From the IMG/VR virus record IMGVR_UViG_3300030329_005103, positions 1 to 39,390 of that record: a DNA stretch of 39,390 nucleotides; one strand, 5' to 3'. This DNA is from a virus. Below are positions 1 through 7,990 of this stretch, one piece after another. Below the pieces are notes generated by a model. That model was not told where the DNA came from and searched no databases. It saw nothing but the letters and a program-made list of their open reading frames with translations. A program made the position numbers and the translations under genes. Position 1 is the first letter of the stretch. Every line of letters starts with the position of its first letter.

Positions 1-98
1 GTGTCCGTACTGAAGGTTGGTGGCGAGGAGTAACCAGCTCCTCGCCACACCTAACCTTCGGGAGATACCAAGCACTGTATCTGTGACCACCATAGCGA
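1..98. repeat. Terminal direct repeat, left copy
   Basis: Bases 1-98 are identical to 39292-39389; the next base differs (C at 99, T at 39390). The repeat holds the last codons of the acidic-protein gene, when read from the right-hand copy, and a strong hairpin. Either the contig is a circular assembly with a k-mer-sized overlap, or the virion DNA has a short terminal redundancy. The assembly explanation is more likely because a gene and operon run across the join. The unique genome is then 39,291 or 39,292 bp. Confidence 0.95.
12..82. other. Tandem hairpins between acidic-protein gene and VRR-NUC gene
   Basis: An 11-bp perfect stem pairs 20-30 (GTGGCGAGGAG) with 38-48 around a 7-base loop. 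It is extended by an outer 7-bp stem, 12-18 with 53-59 (GAAGGTT/AACCTTC). A second small hairpin follows (63-68 with 77-82, AGATAC/GTATCT). There is no T-run on either strand, so it is not a classical intrinsic terminator. It starts at the stop codon of the acidic-protein gene and fills the gap before the nuclease gene. It could be an RNA-processing or attenuation element, or a replication or packaging signal. Confidence 0.7.
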
Positions 99-134
99 CG
101 ATTGCTGAAACCAGCAAGTGAAAGTGGGGATGCA

Positions 135-650
135 GTGGCGAAAGATAGACGGCAGAGCACTCTCGATGCAATCAACAGGTTTGGCCAGAAGGTATCAAAG
201 AACAGGGAAGAATATGAGCGAGAAGCATGGCGCCAGACGAAACCGAAGACGAACACACCAAAGAAATCTTCAGTCCCAACAGAGCGAGAAGAGCAGGTTA
301 GACTTGCGAAGCTCCTCGATAAACTTGGGCTCCTCTGGTGTTCAATCCCGAACAGTGGGCACGGTAACTACGGAAAACAAGGAGCCATCAGAGGCGCAAG
401 GCTTCGAGCAGAAGGCCTCAAATCCGGGGCCCCTGATGCACTCATATTCGATTCTCCACCGACCCCGAGGGAAGCCAATCCGCACTGTAAGGGTCTTGCG
501 ATTGAACTCAAGAGGGTCAAAGGCGGAAAAGTAAGCGAAGCCCAGGAGCGCTGGCTCTCAGCGCTTCGGGAAAGAAATTGGGAAGCTAGGGTGTGTCGAG
601 GATTTGATGAGGCACTCGAGGTTTTAAAGGAGTTAGGTTATGCCAAGTAG
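135..650 (+). CDS. VRR-NUC domain nuclease
   Basis: Predicted PD-(D/E)XK-type nuclease of the VRR-NUC family, which in phages is thought to cut branched or flap DNA during replication and recombination. The order EREEQVRLAKLL, IPNSGHG, LKSGAPDALIF (catalytic Asp), LAIELKR (the ExK pair), then SEAQERWLSAL and a final 'V-G-D-E-A' helix matches the family. About 170 aa, usual for stand-alone members with a charged N-terminal extension. Start is uncertain: a TTG at 102 is in frame but lacks a ribosome site, while GTG at 135 has GGGGA four bases upstream; an in-frame stop lies at 93-95. It overlaps the HTH gene by 11 bases and, on the circular map, continues the primase operon. Confidence 0.8.
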   Translation: MAKDRRQSTLDAINRFGQKVSKNREEYEREAWRQTKPKTNTPKKSSVPTEREEQVRLAKLLDKLGLLWCSIPNSGHGNYGKQGAIRGARLRAEGLKSGAPDALIFDSPPTPREANPHCKGLAIELKRVKGGKVSEAQERWLSALRERNWEARVCRGFDEALEVLKELGYAK

Positions 651-860
651 TAAAAGGGTAAAAGTGAGAGTTAATCAGGGAGCGGTCCTTCTCAAGGAAT
701 TTCGCGACAAGAAAAAAATGACTGCGGAAGCCCTGGCGGAGAAGCTCGGCTGCGACAAGTACATGATCTGTAGGTACGAGAGAGGCGTCCATGTCCCCCA
801 GGGTCGTCGAGCGATTCTCCTGAGGGACGTGTGCAATATTCCAGTGGAGAGCTGGTTCCT

Positions 861-864
<4 letters not shown>
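640..864 (+). CDS. XRE-family helix-turn-helix regulator
   Basis: A 74-aa DNA-binding protein with a Cro/C1-type HTH: LLKEFRDKKKMTAEALAEKLGCDKYMICRYERGVHVPQ (about residues 16-53) has the usual 'LAEKLG....I..YERG' spacing. There is no second domain, so it is Cro-sized. GGAG lies upstream of the ATG inside the end of the nuclease gene. It is the only recognisable transcription factor in the window and so the best candidate to bind the GTTGCGG-type operators; that link is inference. Its stop overlaps the end of the opposing helicase gene by 4 bases. Confidence 0.85.
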
Positions 865-2360
<1,496 letters not shown>

Positions 2361-2423
2361 AATACGCTCCTGTGGTTAGTAGCTGCAAAACCTAACAGGA
2401 ATCTCTAGGGGCGGTCTATGCTT

Positions 2424-2459
2424 TTGTTGTTGCGGAGTTCCGCAACTATGCTGTAAGGT
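2424..2459 (+). promoter_or_regulatory. Promoter region for early operon 2493-4339
   Basis: Two overlapping sigma70-like readings are possible. One is TTGTTG (2424-2429), 17 bases, TATGCT (2447-2452). The other is TTGCGG (2430-2435), 18 bases, TAAGGT (2454-2459). The second shares its -10 and the following CTCTAACCT with the promoter before the exonuclease gene. The operator lies between or over the -35 and -10 in either case. TATGCT occurs on both sides of the operator (2417 and 2447). Confidence 0.5.
2429..2446. promoter_or_regulatory. Operator copy 1 (palindrome GTTGCGGAGTTCCGCAAC)
   Basis: An 8-bp perfect inverted repeat around two bases, in the 132-bp divergent region between the helicase gene (start 2360, minus) and the 2493 operon (plus). 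The same 18-bp pattern recurs at 4393, 35984 and 36283, with a weaker copy at 6970. It would let one regulator act on both divergent transcripts. Confidence 0.8.
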
Positions 2460-2492
2460 GGTGCTCTAACCTATTTTTTTGGAGATCATAAA

Positions 2493-2930
2493 GTGCAAAG
2501 ATTAAACTCTCTTACTGGCCCCCTGGCCGTCGATACTGTGAGCCCCAGTGGACTCAAATACACTGTGATGTGCTTAGGCTTCACGCATCACGCACAAGCC
2601 CGACTTGCTGTTGATGCAATCGCCAATAAGTTGCACTCACTATCTGAAGATGAGAGCCAGCCTCGAGAATTGAGAAATCATCGACTGGTTACCGTTGCCG
2701 CACCTGGCGCCGATGCCGGGTCCCCTGCCGATATCCAGCGGGAGATTCGCGGCAACATCTACACGATCACCACAGATCAACAAGTTGAAAAGGATCGCCC
2801 ATGGGTGACCTATGGGGTTGAACGAATCCAGCGTCTCGACATGACTCGTCAGTTTTTGGTGTGTCCGCTCTCCGCCGATCTCTCTTCGGTTGTTGATGTT
2901 CGTGTTCTCGGGGGGTTGCGCTGTGAGTAG
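2493..2930 (+). CDS. Hypothetical early protein, 145 aa
   Basis: First gene of the early operon downstream of operator copy 1. GTG start with GGAG eight bases upstream. The product is soluble-looking, with no signal peptide or membrane segment and no motif I recognise; it contains a helical stretch 'HAQARLAVDAIANKLHSL' (about 32-49). The stop overlaps the start of the next gene by 8 bases, suggesting translational coupling. Position suggests an early host-interaction or replication-accessory role, which is inference only. Confidence 0.65.
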   Translation: MQRLNSLTGPLAVDTVSPSGLKYTVMCLGFTHHAQARLAVDAIANKLHSLSEDESQPRELRNHRLVTVAAPGADAGSPADIQREIRGNIYTITTDQQVEKDRPWVTYGVERIQRLDMTRQFLVCPLSADLSSVVDVRVLGGLRCE

Positions 2931-3354
2931 TCAATACAAGAGGATTTGGGGTTGTCCTGATTCCGCTGCCCAGTCTCTCACGGTTAGCTTGCAAATTTCC
3001 CGCAATCGGATGGTGATGCTGAACCATAACATCAGCTACTGGGAGACCTACCCAGACAAGGACCCCGAAAAGAACGCAATGTGGTTGGGCCAAATGCGCC
3101 GGGGGCTCGCTGTCTCTGATAGCCATATGCCTCGACACAGGGAAGATATACCGGCTTTTTGTGCTGAGTTTCCTCAGCATAGAGGGGCCCTGTGGTTAAT
3201 GCTTGAGCTTGGACACCTGGAATTTATGCACTCGGAAACACACCGACTGTTTACACACTGGGCAACCGGGACACCTGACACACACACACACCGGATGATG
3301 TACGGCTTAGCTAATGGGTTTAAGAACCGGGGGAAAATGGAGCTGCTGCCATGA
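2923..3354 (+). CDS. Hypothetical early protein, 143 aa
   Basis: Start chosen at GTG 2923, which overlaps the previous stop and has a G-run ribosome site just upstream; the frame is open further back to 2890 without a better site. The protein is rich in His, Met and Trp ('SDSHMPRHREDIPAF', 'HLEFMHSETHRLFTHW'), which might bind metal, but no known fold is recognised. A short CA repeat (3278-3290) encodes THTH. It ends in an ATGA overlap with the next gene. Confidence 0.65.
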   Translation: MSSQYKRIWGCPDSAAQSLTVSLQISRNRMVMLNHNISYWETYPDKDPEKNAMWLGQMRRGLAVSDSHMPRHREDIPAFCAEFPQHRGALWLMLELGHLEFMHSETHRLFTHWATGTPDTHTHRMMYGLANGFKNRGKMELLP

Positions 3355-3605
3355 CACCAAGAGAAAAAAAGGATCTTAGAGAGGCGCCGTTAGAGCATTT
3401 GTGGGCCGATGTTTACCACACTGAGAAGTTGTGGAAGCACGCCAGGGCTTCAACTCCTAGGGGGCTTCAGCTCATTCTGAACGTTACCCACATCTACACT
3501 ATGGAACAGTTCTGGTACTGCATCGATATGATTCGGGACCACATTGATCAGCTCACAGTGCCGCCGCGCTACTTCTACCCATCGGATGGGGGGCCCAGGC
3601 AATGA
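3351..3605 (+). CDS. Hypothetical early protein, 84 aa
   Basis: Small gene coupled to both neighbours by ATGA overlaps (3351-3354 and 3602-3605). The product begins 'MTPREKKDLREAPLEHLW' and has an aromatic-rich helix around 50-65 (YTMEQFWYCIDMIRDHI). No family recognised. Its conserved overlaps make it a real gene of the operon rather than a chance frame. Confidence 0.65.
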   Translation: MTPREKKDLREAPLEHLWADVYHTEKLWKHARASTPRGLQLILNVTHIYTMEQFWYCIDMIRDHIDQLTVPPRYFYPSDGGPRQ

Positions 3606-4339
3606 CTTTCTATAAGCTAGTCAAGAATTCGCAGCCCGGTGGGAAGCTTGGCGGTATGACTGCCGTATGGGTGTCGTCGAATACATGCCCACCGAGCTGC
3701 GCCTTTAACATCGAAGAGAGCTGTTACGGGATGTTTTGGAATGCCGCGAAAACGTGGGACAAAGTTTCAGCGGGTGACGGTTTGAGCTTTGATGAGCTCG
3801 TGCGGCGGTTTCGTGATGCGGGGTTATCTCGCTACATCCGATGGGCTCCCGCTGGTGACTTGCCAGGGGAGGGCGAATGTATCGACGGGGCTCGTCTTCG
3901 TCGTCTCGTCGTCGCGCTCTCTCGCTGGTTCGTCGGCTTCATCATGTACACACACAAGGCAATAGAGGGTGTTCACCTTCGCGGCCATTGGAGAACGAGG
4001 CGAGCGAACCGGGCCCACCTCGAGGCCGCTCTCTCGTCGTCGTCGTCTGCAATCAATCTGAGTTGTGACAATGCAGGGGAAGCTGAGAGAGCTATGGAGC
4101 TGGGTTTCGATTGCACTATGCCCATGCCATCGGATTACCAGGGGAATGGTGAGCCGGTGGGCCGGTTCAAGGGTCGGCTCTGCTGGGCTCAGTCCGGGGA
4201 GGATAGGAGCTGTTCAAATTGCGGAGCTGGGCAACCCTGGTGTTCTATCAAGGGTCGGGGCTTTGTTGTTCAGTTCAAATCTCACGGGGCCAGGAGGTCA
4301 ACGGTTGATAGGCGGCTGGCTATGCCCATCCTGAACTAA
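3602..4339 (+). CDS. Conserved Cys-rich phage protein (DUF7227-like)
   Basis: A 245-aa member of a phage family of unknown function that I recall by its pattern: SNTCPPSC-x8-CYG near the N-terminus, a 'W.PAGDLPGEG..ID...L..L' segment, a 'YTHKA' segment, 'AINLSCDNA', and a C-terminal Cys cluster CSNCGAGQPWC followed by a VQFKSHG end. The seven or more spaced cysteines suggest a bound metal or Fe-S cluster; no reaction is known to me. A run of five Ser (about 145-149) is encoded by a TCG repeat, another instance of the local GTCGTC triplet bias. It is the last gene of the first early operon, followed at once by a terminator. Confidence 0.7.
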   Translation: MTFYKLVKNSQPGGKLGGMTAVWVSSNTCPPSCAFNIEESCYGMFWNAAKTWDKVSAGDGLSFDELVRRFRDAGLSRYIRWAPAGDLPGEGECIDGARLRRLVVALSRWFVGFIMYTHKAIEGVHLRGHWRTRRANRAHLEAALSSSSSAINLSCDNAGEAERAMELGFDCTMPMPSDYQGNGEPVGRFKGRLCWAQSGEDRSCSNCGAGQPWCSIKGRGFVVQFKSHGARRSTVDRRLAMPILN

Positions 4340-4343
4340 GAAG

Positions 4344-4371
4344 AGCCCGGCCATGTGTCGGGCTTTTTTTT
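4344..4371 (+). terminator. Intrinsic terminator after early operon 1
   Basis: AGCCCG (4344-4349) pairs with CGGGCT (4359-4364), with a 9-base loop closed partly by an extra G-C, and seven T residues follow directly (4365-4371). It sits 5 bases after the 4339 stop, a textbook rho-independent terminator. Confidence 0.93.
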
Positions 4372-4392
4372 GCCCACTGCTCCTGGGTTTAT

Positions 4393-4410
4393 GTTGCGCA
4401 ATGCCGCAAC
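4393..4410. promoter_or_regulatory. Operator copy 2 (GTTGCGCAATGCCGCAAC)
   Basis: Eighteen bases matching copy 1 in both outer half-sites (GTTGCG and CCGCAAC). It sits between the terminator and the 4454 gene. Its left half provides a -35 (TTGCGC, 4394-4399), with GATATT 17 bases downstream (4417-4422) as -10, so a bound protein would block this promoter. Confidence 0.75.
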
Positions 4411-4422
4411 ACGTGAGATATT
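4394..4422 (+). promoter_or_regulatory. Promoter for early operon 4454-6254
   Basis: TTGCGC, 17-base spacer, GATATT, placed 32 bases before the first ATG and just after a strong terminator, so an independent promoter is needed here. The downstream CACTAACC resembles the CTCTAACC seen after the other operator-bearing plus promoters. Confidence 0.5.
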
Positions 4423-4453
4423 CAGATTTTTACCCACTAACCAAGGGGCAACC

Positions 4454-4939
4454 ATGGAACATTACCAGTTTTTTAAAATCGGTCGATTTGACGCAAAGGT
4501 GGGCCTGGCCTTTGTCGATCGCGGCTTTCGGTTTTACTTTCCGGCGCAAGGCAAAACCAGCAACCTCAAGCCCCGTAATCCTGAGCGGCGCCAGATGCAC
4601 CTCGCTATGATTTGTTGGGCAGGGCAAGACGGGGGGATCTTGTGGGTCGAGGGGTTCCGGGCTGGGAAGGGGAGGCCCTACAGTGATTTCTCTCGGGACA
4701 ACCCGAGCACGGGGACACCTTACCCGAGCTATACACAGTTTCGTGATTTCTTCCCGGTGCCCAAGGCCGGGAAATTTGCATACTGGCTCTACTGCAATGG
4801 GTCGGGCGCTCTCCCGTTCGCAAAGAGTCAACAACTCACGCCCGAGGATCGGGTGGGCCGATTGGCCACGATGCTCGGGCTGGTACCCACAACCAATGCG
4901 CGGCCGGTATCTGTCCGGTTCGCGAAGCCATCACACTGA
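4454..4939 (+). CDS. Hypothetical early protein, 161 aa
   Basis: ATG 4454 is chosen because AAGGGG lies five bases upstream; the frame is open further back but would run through the operator and terminator. The product is aromatic-rich and probably globular (GLAFVDRGFRFYFPAQG, ILWVEGFRAGKGRPYSDFSR, YPSYTQFRDFF). No known motif. First gene of the second early operon under operator copy 2. Confidence 0.65.
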   Translation: MEHYQFFKIGRFDAKVGLAFVDRGFRFYFPAQGKTSNLKPRNPERRQMHLAMICWAGQDGGILWVEGFRAGKGRPYSDFSRDNPSTGTPYPSYTQFRDFFPVPKAGKFAYWLYCNGSGALPFAKSQQLTPEDRVGRLATMLGLVPTTNARPVSVRFAKPSH

Positions 4940-4957
4940 ATTAGGAGAATCAAGCAC

Positions 4958-5482
4958 ATGAGTATTTTAGACAGCAATGAAAAGAAGTTGATCACGTCTG
5001 CGGCAAACCGGCTGAGGATGTTTGTTGAAGATCGGACCGGCGGGGGTGATATCTGGTTTCGGGTGGATTCTACGCGGCGATTTGTAAAGCGCGGGCTTCG
5101 GGGAAAATATCCCGGCTCGGTTGAAGCTCTAGCACTGGGCTTTGCCCTGGTGGAGCTTCGCTTCGGTCTCCGGTCCCCTCACGATTCCTGTGAGCGGCTC
5201 CTTCTTTGTCCCGCTGGCAATGAGGGCGGTTCTCTGCGTGCTGGCTATCCTACGCTAGCTGAAAAGGCTGGGGTTGAGCTGTTCGCCAGGGTTTCAGGTG
5301 AGCTGCACAATTCCGAGAATTGGTATCACGAGGAATTCAAGAACATCGAGCCATGGGATCAGGACCACGAGCACAACCCAATGGGCATGGATCATCGCTC
5401 GGTGGTGCAGCTCCTGGCGCATCTGGACACCGTGAAGGGAATTATGGATGAGGCATTTAAAGAGGTTGGGGGTGTCTTATGA
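4958..5482 (+). CDS. Hypothetical early protein, 174 aa
   Basis: Preceded by AGGAG and an 18-base gap after the previous gene. Mixed alpha/beta composition, with a His/Asp-rich stretch (WDQDHEHNPMGMDHR, about 129-143) that could bind metal and a helical C-terminus. No recognised family. ATGA overlap with the next gene. Confidence 0.65.
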   Translation: MSILDSNEKKLITSAANRLRMFVEDRTGGGDIWFRVDSTRRFVKRGLRGKYPGSVEALALGFALVELRFGLRSPHDSCERLLLCPAGNEGGSLRAGYPTLAEKAGVELFARVSGELHNSENWYHEEFKNIEPWDQDHEHNPMGMDHRSVVQLLAHLDTVKGIMDEAFKEVGGVL

Positions 5483-6042
5483 GCAAGTCAGAACGAATCC
5501 CATTCTACTCATCGACCGGGCGCCAGATTGATGCTCACTTTTCCGTTCATCGCGGATCTTCTGAGGCCTGCCTGCTCCCAGCTCCTAAGGACATCAGGAT
5601 CAAGTTCCATGCTCGCGGCGGGTCCAAGAAGGGCAAGAGTAAGCCGACTAACACGGAGTACTCTGAAGGGCTCCTGACGATGTGTCGACGGCTGGTAATG
5701 ATTCCTGGGCTGACCATCGGTGTCGGTTATCTGGACACTAGAACGGTTCAAGATGCCGAGTTCAGCTCTCGCTGGATCCTTCCCCTGGCGCTCAAGCCCG
5801 GCGATCTGGCGGATGACAAGGGCACGGCGAAAGCTGAGCTGCTCAAGCGGATGATCAGCCGCGGGCAATCGCTCAAGAGCAAGAATCCGGGCAAGGGGAA
5901 CACCACACGAGCCTTCTCGCTGGTGATCCACTTCGAGCGCGGCGTACCTCCTGAGAATCTGATTGATTGGCTCTCCCGGGGTCCTACGCACTGCTCGGTT
6001 GAGACTTCTGCGATGCTTTGCGAGGGGGGGTTAGTGAAATGA
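5479..6042 (+). CDS. Hypothetical early protein, 187 aa
   Basis: Overlaps the preceding and following genes by ATGA motifs. The product has a basic, flexible region around 48-58 (GGSKKGKSKPTN) and a segment that looks like beta sheet (RAFSLVIHFERGVP). No nuclease, methylase or other signature found. Third gene of early operon 2. Confidence 0.65.
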   Translation: MSKSERIPFYSSTGRQIDAHFSVHRGSSEACLLPAPKDIRIKFHARGGSKKGKSKPTNTEYSEGLLTMCRRLVMIPGLTIGVGYLDTRTVQDAEFSSRWILPLALKPGDLADDKGTAKAELLKRMISRGQSLKSKNPGKGNTTRAFSLVIHFERGVPPENLIDWLSRGPTHCSVETSAMLCEGGLVK

Positions 6043-6254
6043 CGCAGATTTTTGTTGATGCGAGGGGCTATGTCGAGGTGCGAGCTGTTCAGGTTGATTG
6101 CGATGGCGATATTGAGCTGTACATTAAGAGGCCAAAGCGGGGGTATGAGTGGATCAACCTGGAGGCCTGCCAGCTGTCGCCAGAGGACCTAGCGAGGGTC
6201 CGGGCTGATTTTCCTGATAGCTTCGAGCTGTCTGACTTCAAGCGGGGTGTGTAG
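6039..6254 (+). CDS. Hypothetical small early protein, 71 aa
   Basis: ATG 6039 lies in an ATGA overlap with the previous stop and has a G-rich ribosome site (GAGGGGGGG) upstream; the frame also opens at 6018 inside the previous gene. The product is acidic and beta-rich (QIFVDARGYVEVRAVQVDCDGDIELYIKRP). Last gene of the operon. Its TAG stop is part of the first GTGTAG copy of the downstream repeat array. Confidence 0.6.
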   Translation: MTQIFVDARGYVEVRAVQVDCDGDIELYIKRPKRGYEWINLEACQLSPEDLARVRADFPDSFELSDFKRGV

Positions 6255-6613
6255 GAAGCAAAAGCTATCTACACGTTGCTACACAGAGCCTCGGGATCTT
6301 CACGGATTCCGGGGCTTTTGTGCTTCTGGGGGGTGTAGGTGTGTAGATGCGTGTAGCAAGCAAAACCTATCTACACACAAGAAAAGGCCAGCGATTAAGA
6401 GGGCTTAACTCTACTCCGTGTAGATGTGTAGATGATATCTATGTACTAAGTACACACCCGAAACGAGCCAATACGGCGCGCACCATTAAGAGGGCCCCCT
6501 CTTTGCGTCACATCTACACACTGGCCAAAGCTCTCCGATGGGTTTAGGATTGGATCAACGTTGTTGGGTGTCTTACATCGATAGCCTAGAGACACCTATA
6601 ATTGTCGGTGTAG
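6249..6613. repeat. GTGTAG hexamer array (iteron-like)
   Basis: Eleven copies of GTGTAG or its complement CTACAC in 365 bases. Plus-strand copies start at 6249, 6333, 6341, 6351, 6418, 6426 and 6608; minus-strand copies at 6269, 6279, 6371 and 6514. Several are paired 8 or 10 bases apart, about one helical turn. Longer shared units are GTGTAGATG and CTATCTACAC. ATTAAGAGGGC also occurs twice (6394 and 6485). No convincing gene lies here; one 66-codon frame (6347-6547) has odd composition and no ribosome site. A protein-binding array (origin iterons or operator cluster) is the likeliest reading. Confidence 0.75.
6287..6320 (+). terminator. Probable intrinsic terminator after early operon 2
   Basis: AGCCTCGGGATC (6287-6298) pairs with GATTCCGGGGCT (6305-6316), with two G-T wobbles and a 6-base loop, followed by TTTTG. 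It lies 33 bases after the 6254 stop and inside the GTGTAG array. Confidence 0.75.
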
Positions 6614-6761
6614 GGCACCATTTCACGTTCTAGGGCCCTTCCTGGGCTGTTCTCGTGCTCATCTGACCCTGCGACAATGACTCCCGAGGTGGTGGCGATA
6701 GGTTCAGCTCGGTGTCCGCCTACGAATTGCGCGGTTTCTGCGCTTTTGGCGATAGGGCCCG

Positions 6762-7057
6762 CCGATAATTGACGCTCCTGGGCGGTGGGTGGGCGATAAT
6801 TGCCCCAATTAATCCCGCTGAAGTGGCTGGGCAATTAATGGCCGAATAATTGCCGGCGGCCGCAATTCGGATAATTGGGGGCTCACCGAATGGCCTTTCG
6901 CAATTCCGGTAAGTCCCTCCCAGCCTATCGCCTGTCTTTCGTTCGGTGTCGTCGACGGATTGCCGAATAATTGCGACATTGCGCAACAACGGCAGGGGCA
7001 AGGGGGATTAATTGCCCCAAATCCGTTCGGTGGGGGCCATATATCGCCGAATAATGC
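6762..7057. repeat. AT-rich repeat series CCGAATAATTGC (candidate origin region)
   Basis: The pattern C[CG]GA(A)TAATTG[CA] recurs at 6762, 6793, 6842, 6868, 6963 and 7047, with exact 12-mers at 6842-6853 and 6963-6974. A second interleaved motif, (G)GGCAATTAATCCC, occurs near 6803, at 6829 and inverted at 7002-7017. All stand in otherwise G+C-rich DNA with no credible gene on either strand. Such regular AT-rich repeats next to a separate hexamer array fit a replication origin or a multi-operator control region ahead of the late operon. Confidence 0.65.
6970..6987. promoter_or_regulatory. Weak operator copy 5 (ATTGCGACATTGCGCAAC)
   Basis: Matches the operator pattern in TTGCG and CGCAAC with the same 18-base length, but has one changed base in each half-site. 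It overlaps the second CCGAATAATTGC repeat. I see no promoter at the spacing used at the other sites, so this may be chance or a site acting on the origin or late control region. Confidence 0.35.
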
Positions 7058-7190
7058 TCTGAAAGTGCTTCGAGGGGGGGGGTGCCCCCGATGCCGATGC
7101 CTCCCTTTATTTTTATATACCCTGACACTCACTCGATTAATCTCACGAATTAACACAGCGCGTTATTTCTGGCCCCAAAAAAACCGATAG

Positions 7191-7219
7191 TTGTTTTATT
7201 TTCCTCACCTCTGTATTCT
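7191..7219 (+). promoter_or_regulatory. Candidate late-operon promoter
   Basis: TTGTTT (7191-7196), 17-base spacer, TATTCT (7214-7219), 22 bases before the first late gene at 7242. It is the only sigma70-like pair at good spacing just upstream of the late operon. No GTTGCGG operator overlaps it, unlike the early promoters. Confidence 0.5.
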
Positions 7220-7241
7220 TAGCTCAACGAGGGGAATCGCC

Positions 7242-7967
7242 ATGACCGAGTACACAAAGACTATTGTCTCAGCTCTCTCGAGCCGGAATTCCGATTATTC
7301 GGACCCGCACGTCCTGCTTCGAGAGGCGACTCAGACTGGGGCGAATGAAGTAACTCGCCGGATCGACGGTCGGCTAGAGGCCAATACGACAGATGGTACG
7401 AGCACCATTTATAAGGGGGCTGATTATTACAACCTCTCATTAATGGCTCTTGGTACAATCGATAGTTTCATTTTCCACAACCGTTCTGACGTAGAACTTG
7501 CCTTGACTGTGTTCGCTTTCCTTGGTGAATTCACTACCGACACCAACCCTGGCGATATTGCTGTGACGAGCAGCCATATTACCTCATCGGTATCTCAGGC
7601 TTTTTACCGGGGGGTCTATACCCCTGGCGCGGCTACCCATGCTCTTACCTATAGCGCGAACGCTAGTAACAATAATGATTTCACCGAGATCTCTTCGATT
7701 GGGACGAGCAATACCCGGATTACGTCAACCGGTACGCCATGGGGGACCGCTGAGACAGATGCCGATATGAAAGTGCAGCTATTCCAGAAGCAGCTCCATT
7801 ATGTTCCTGCTGGTAAAATTTTAATGCTGCCCAATATCCGTAAAATTAAGACGGATATTGCTCAGCCAGAGGTTACGGTTGCCCATGGTTTTTCTAGCGA
7901 CGCCGGGATTACGCCAGTGACAACAGCCGCCGATTACACGATTTTCATGACAGGGACCAACAGCTAG
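7242..7967 (+). CDS. Hypothetical protein at head of late operon, 241 aa
   Basis: ATG 7242 has GAGGGGA seven bases upstream; the frame opens earlier (7191) but across the promoter. The sequence is Thr/Ser/Asn-rich and beta-like, with few charged helices (TSSVSQAFYRGVYTPGAATHALTYS), as in virion surface or decoration proteins. There is no signal peptide. It lies upstream of the terminase genes, so a structural role is likely but unproved. Confidence 0.6.
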   Translation: MTEYTKTIVSALSSRNSDYSDPHVLLREATQTGANEVTRRIDGRLEANTTDGTSTIYKGADYYNLSLMALGTIDSFIFHNRSDVELALTVFAFLGEFTTDTNPGDIAVTSSHITSSVSQAFYRGVYTPGAATHALTYSANASNNNDFTEISSIGTSNTRITSTGTPWGTAETDADMKVQLFQKQLHYVPAGKILMLPNIRKIKTDIAQPEVTVAHGFSSDAGITPVTTAADYTIFMTGTNS

Positions 7968-7990
7968 AAAAGACCGTCGCAGGGGTTTTT

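Noticed and set aside
6347-6547. 66-codon frame inside the GTGTAG array
   Set aside because: Composition is set by the repeats, no ribosome site precedes the ATG, and it is not coupled to any gene.
6249-7057. CRISPR array
   Set aside because: Repeat units are 6-12 bases with irregular spacing and both orientations; there are no 28-37 base repeats and no cas genes.
7073-7087. G-run / C-run hairpin as a terminator before the late operon
   Set aside because: Stem of GGGG/CCCC with only three bases of loop, and the T-rich stretch is over 15 bases away, so pairing geometry is poor for an intrinsic terminator.
6586-7190. Several minus-strand frames and one plus frame in the AT-rich repeat region
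   Set aside because: Overlapping frames on one strand with Pro/Arg/Ile-rich, repeat-driven sequences, no ribosome sites, and no family resemblance.
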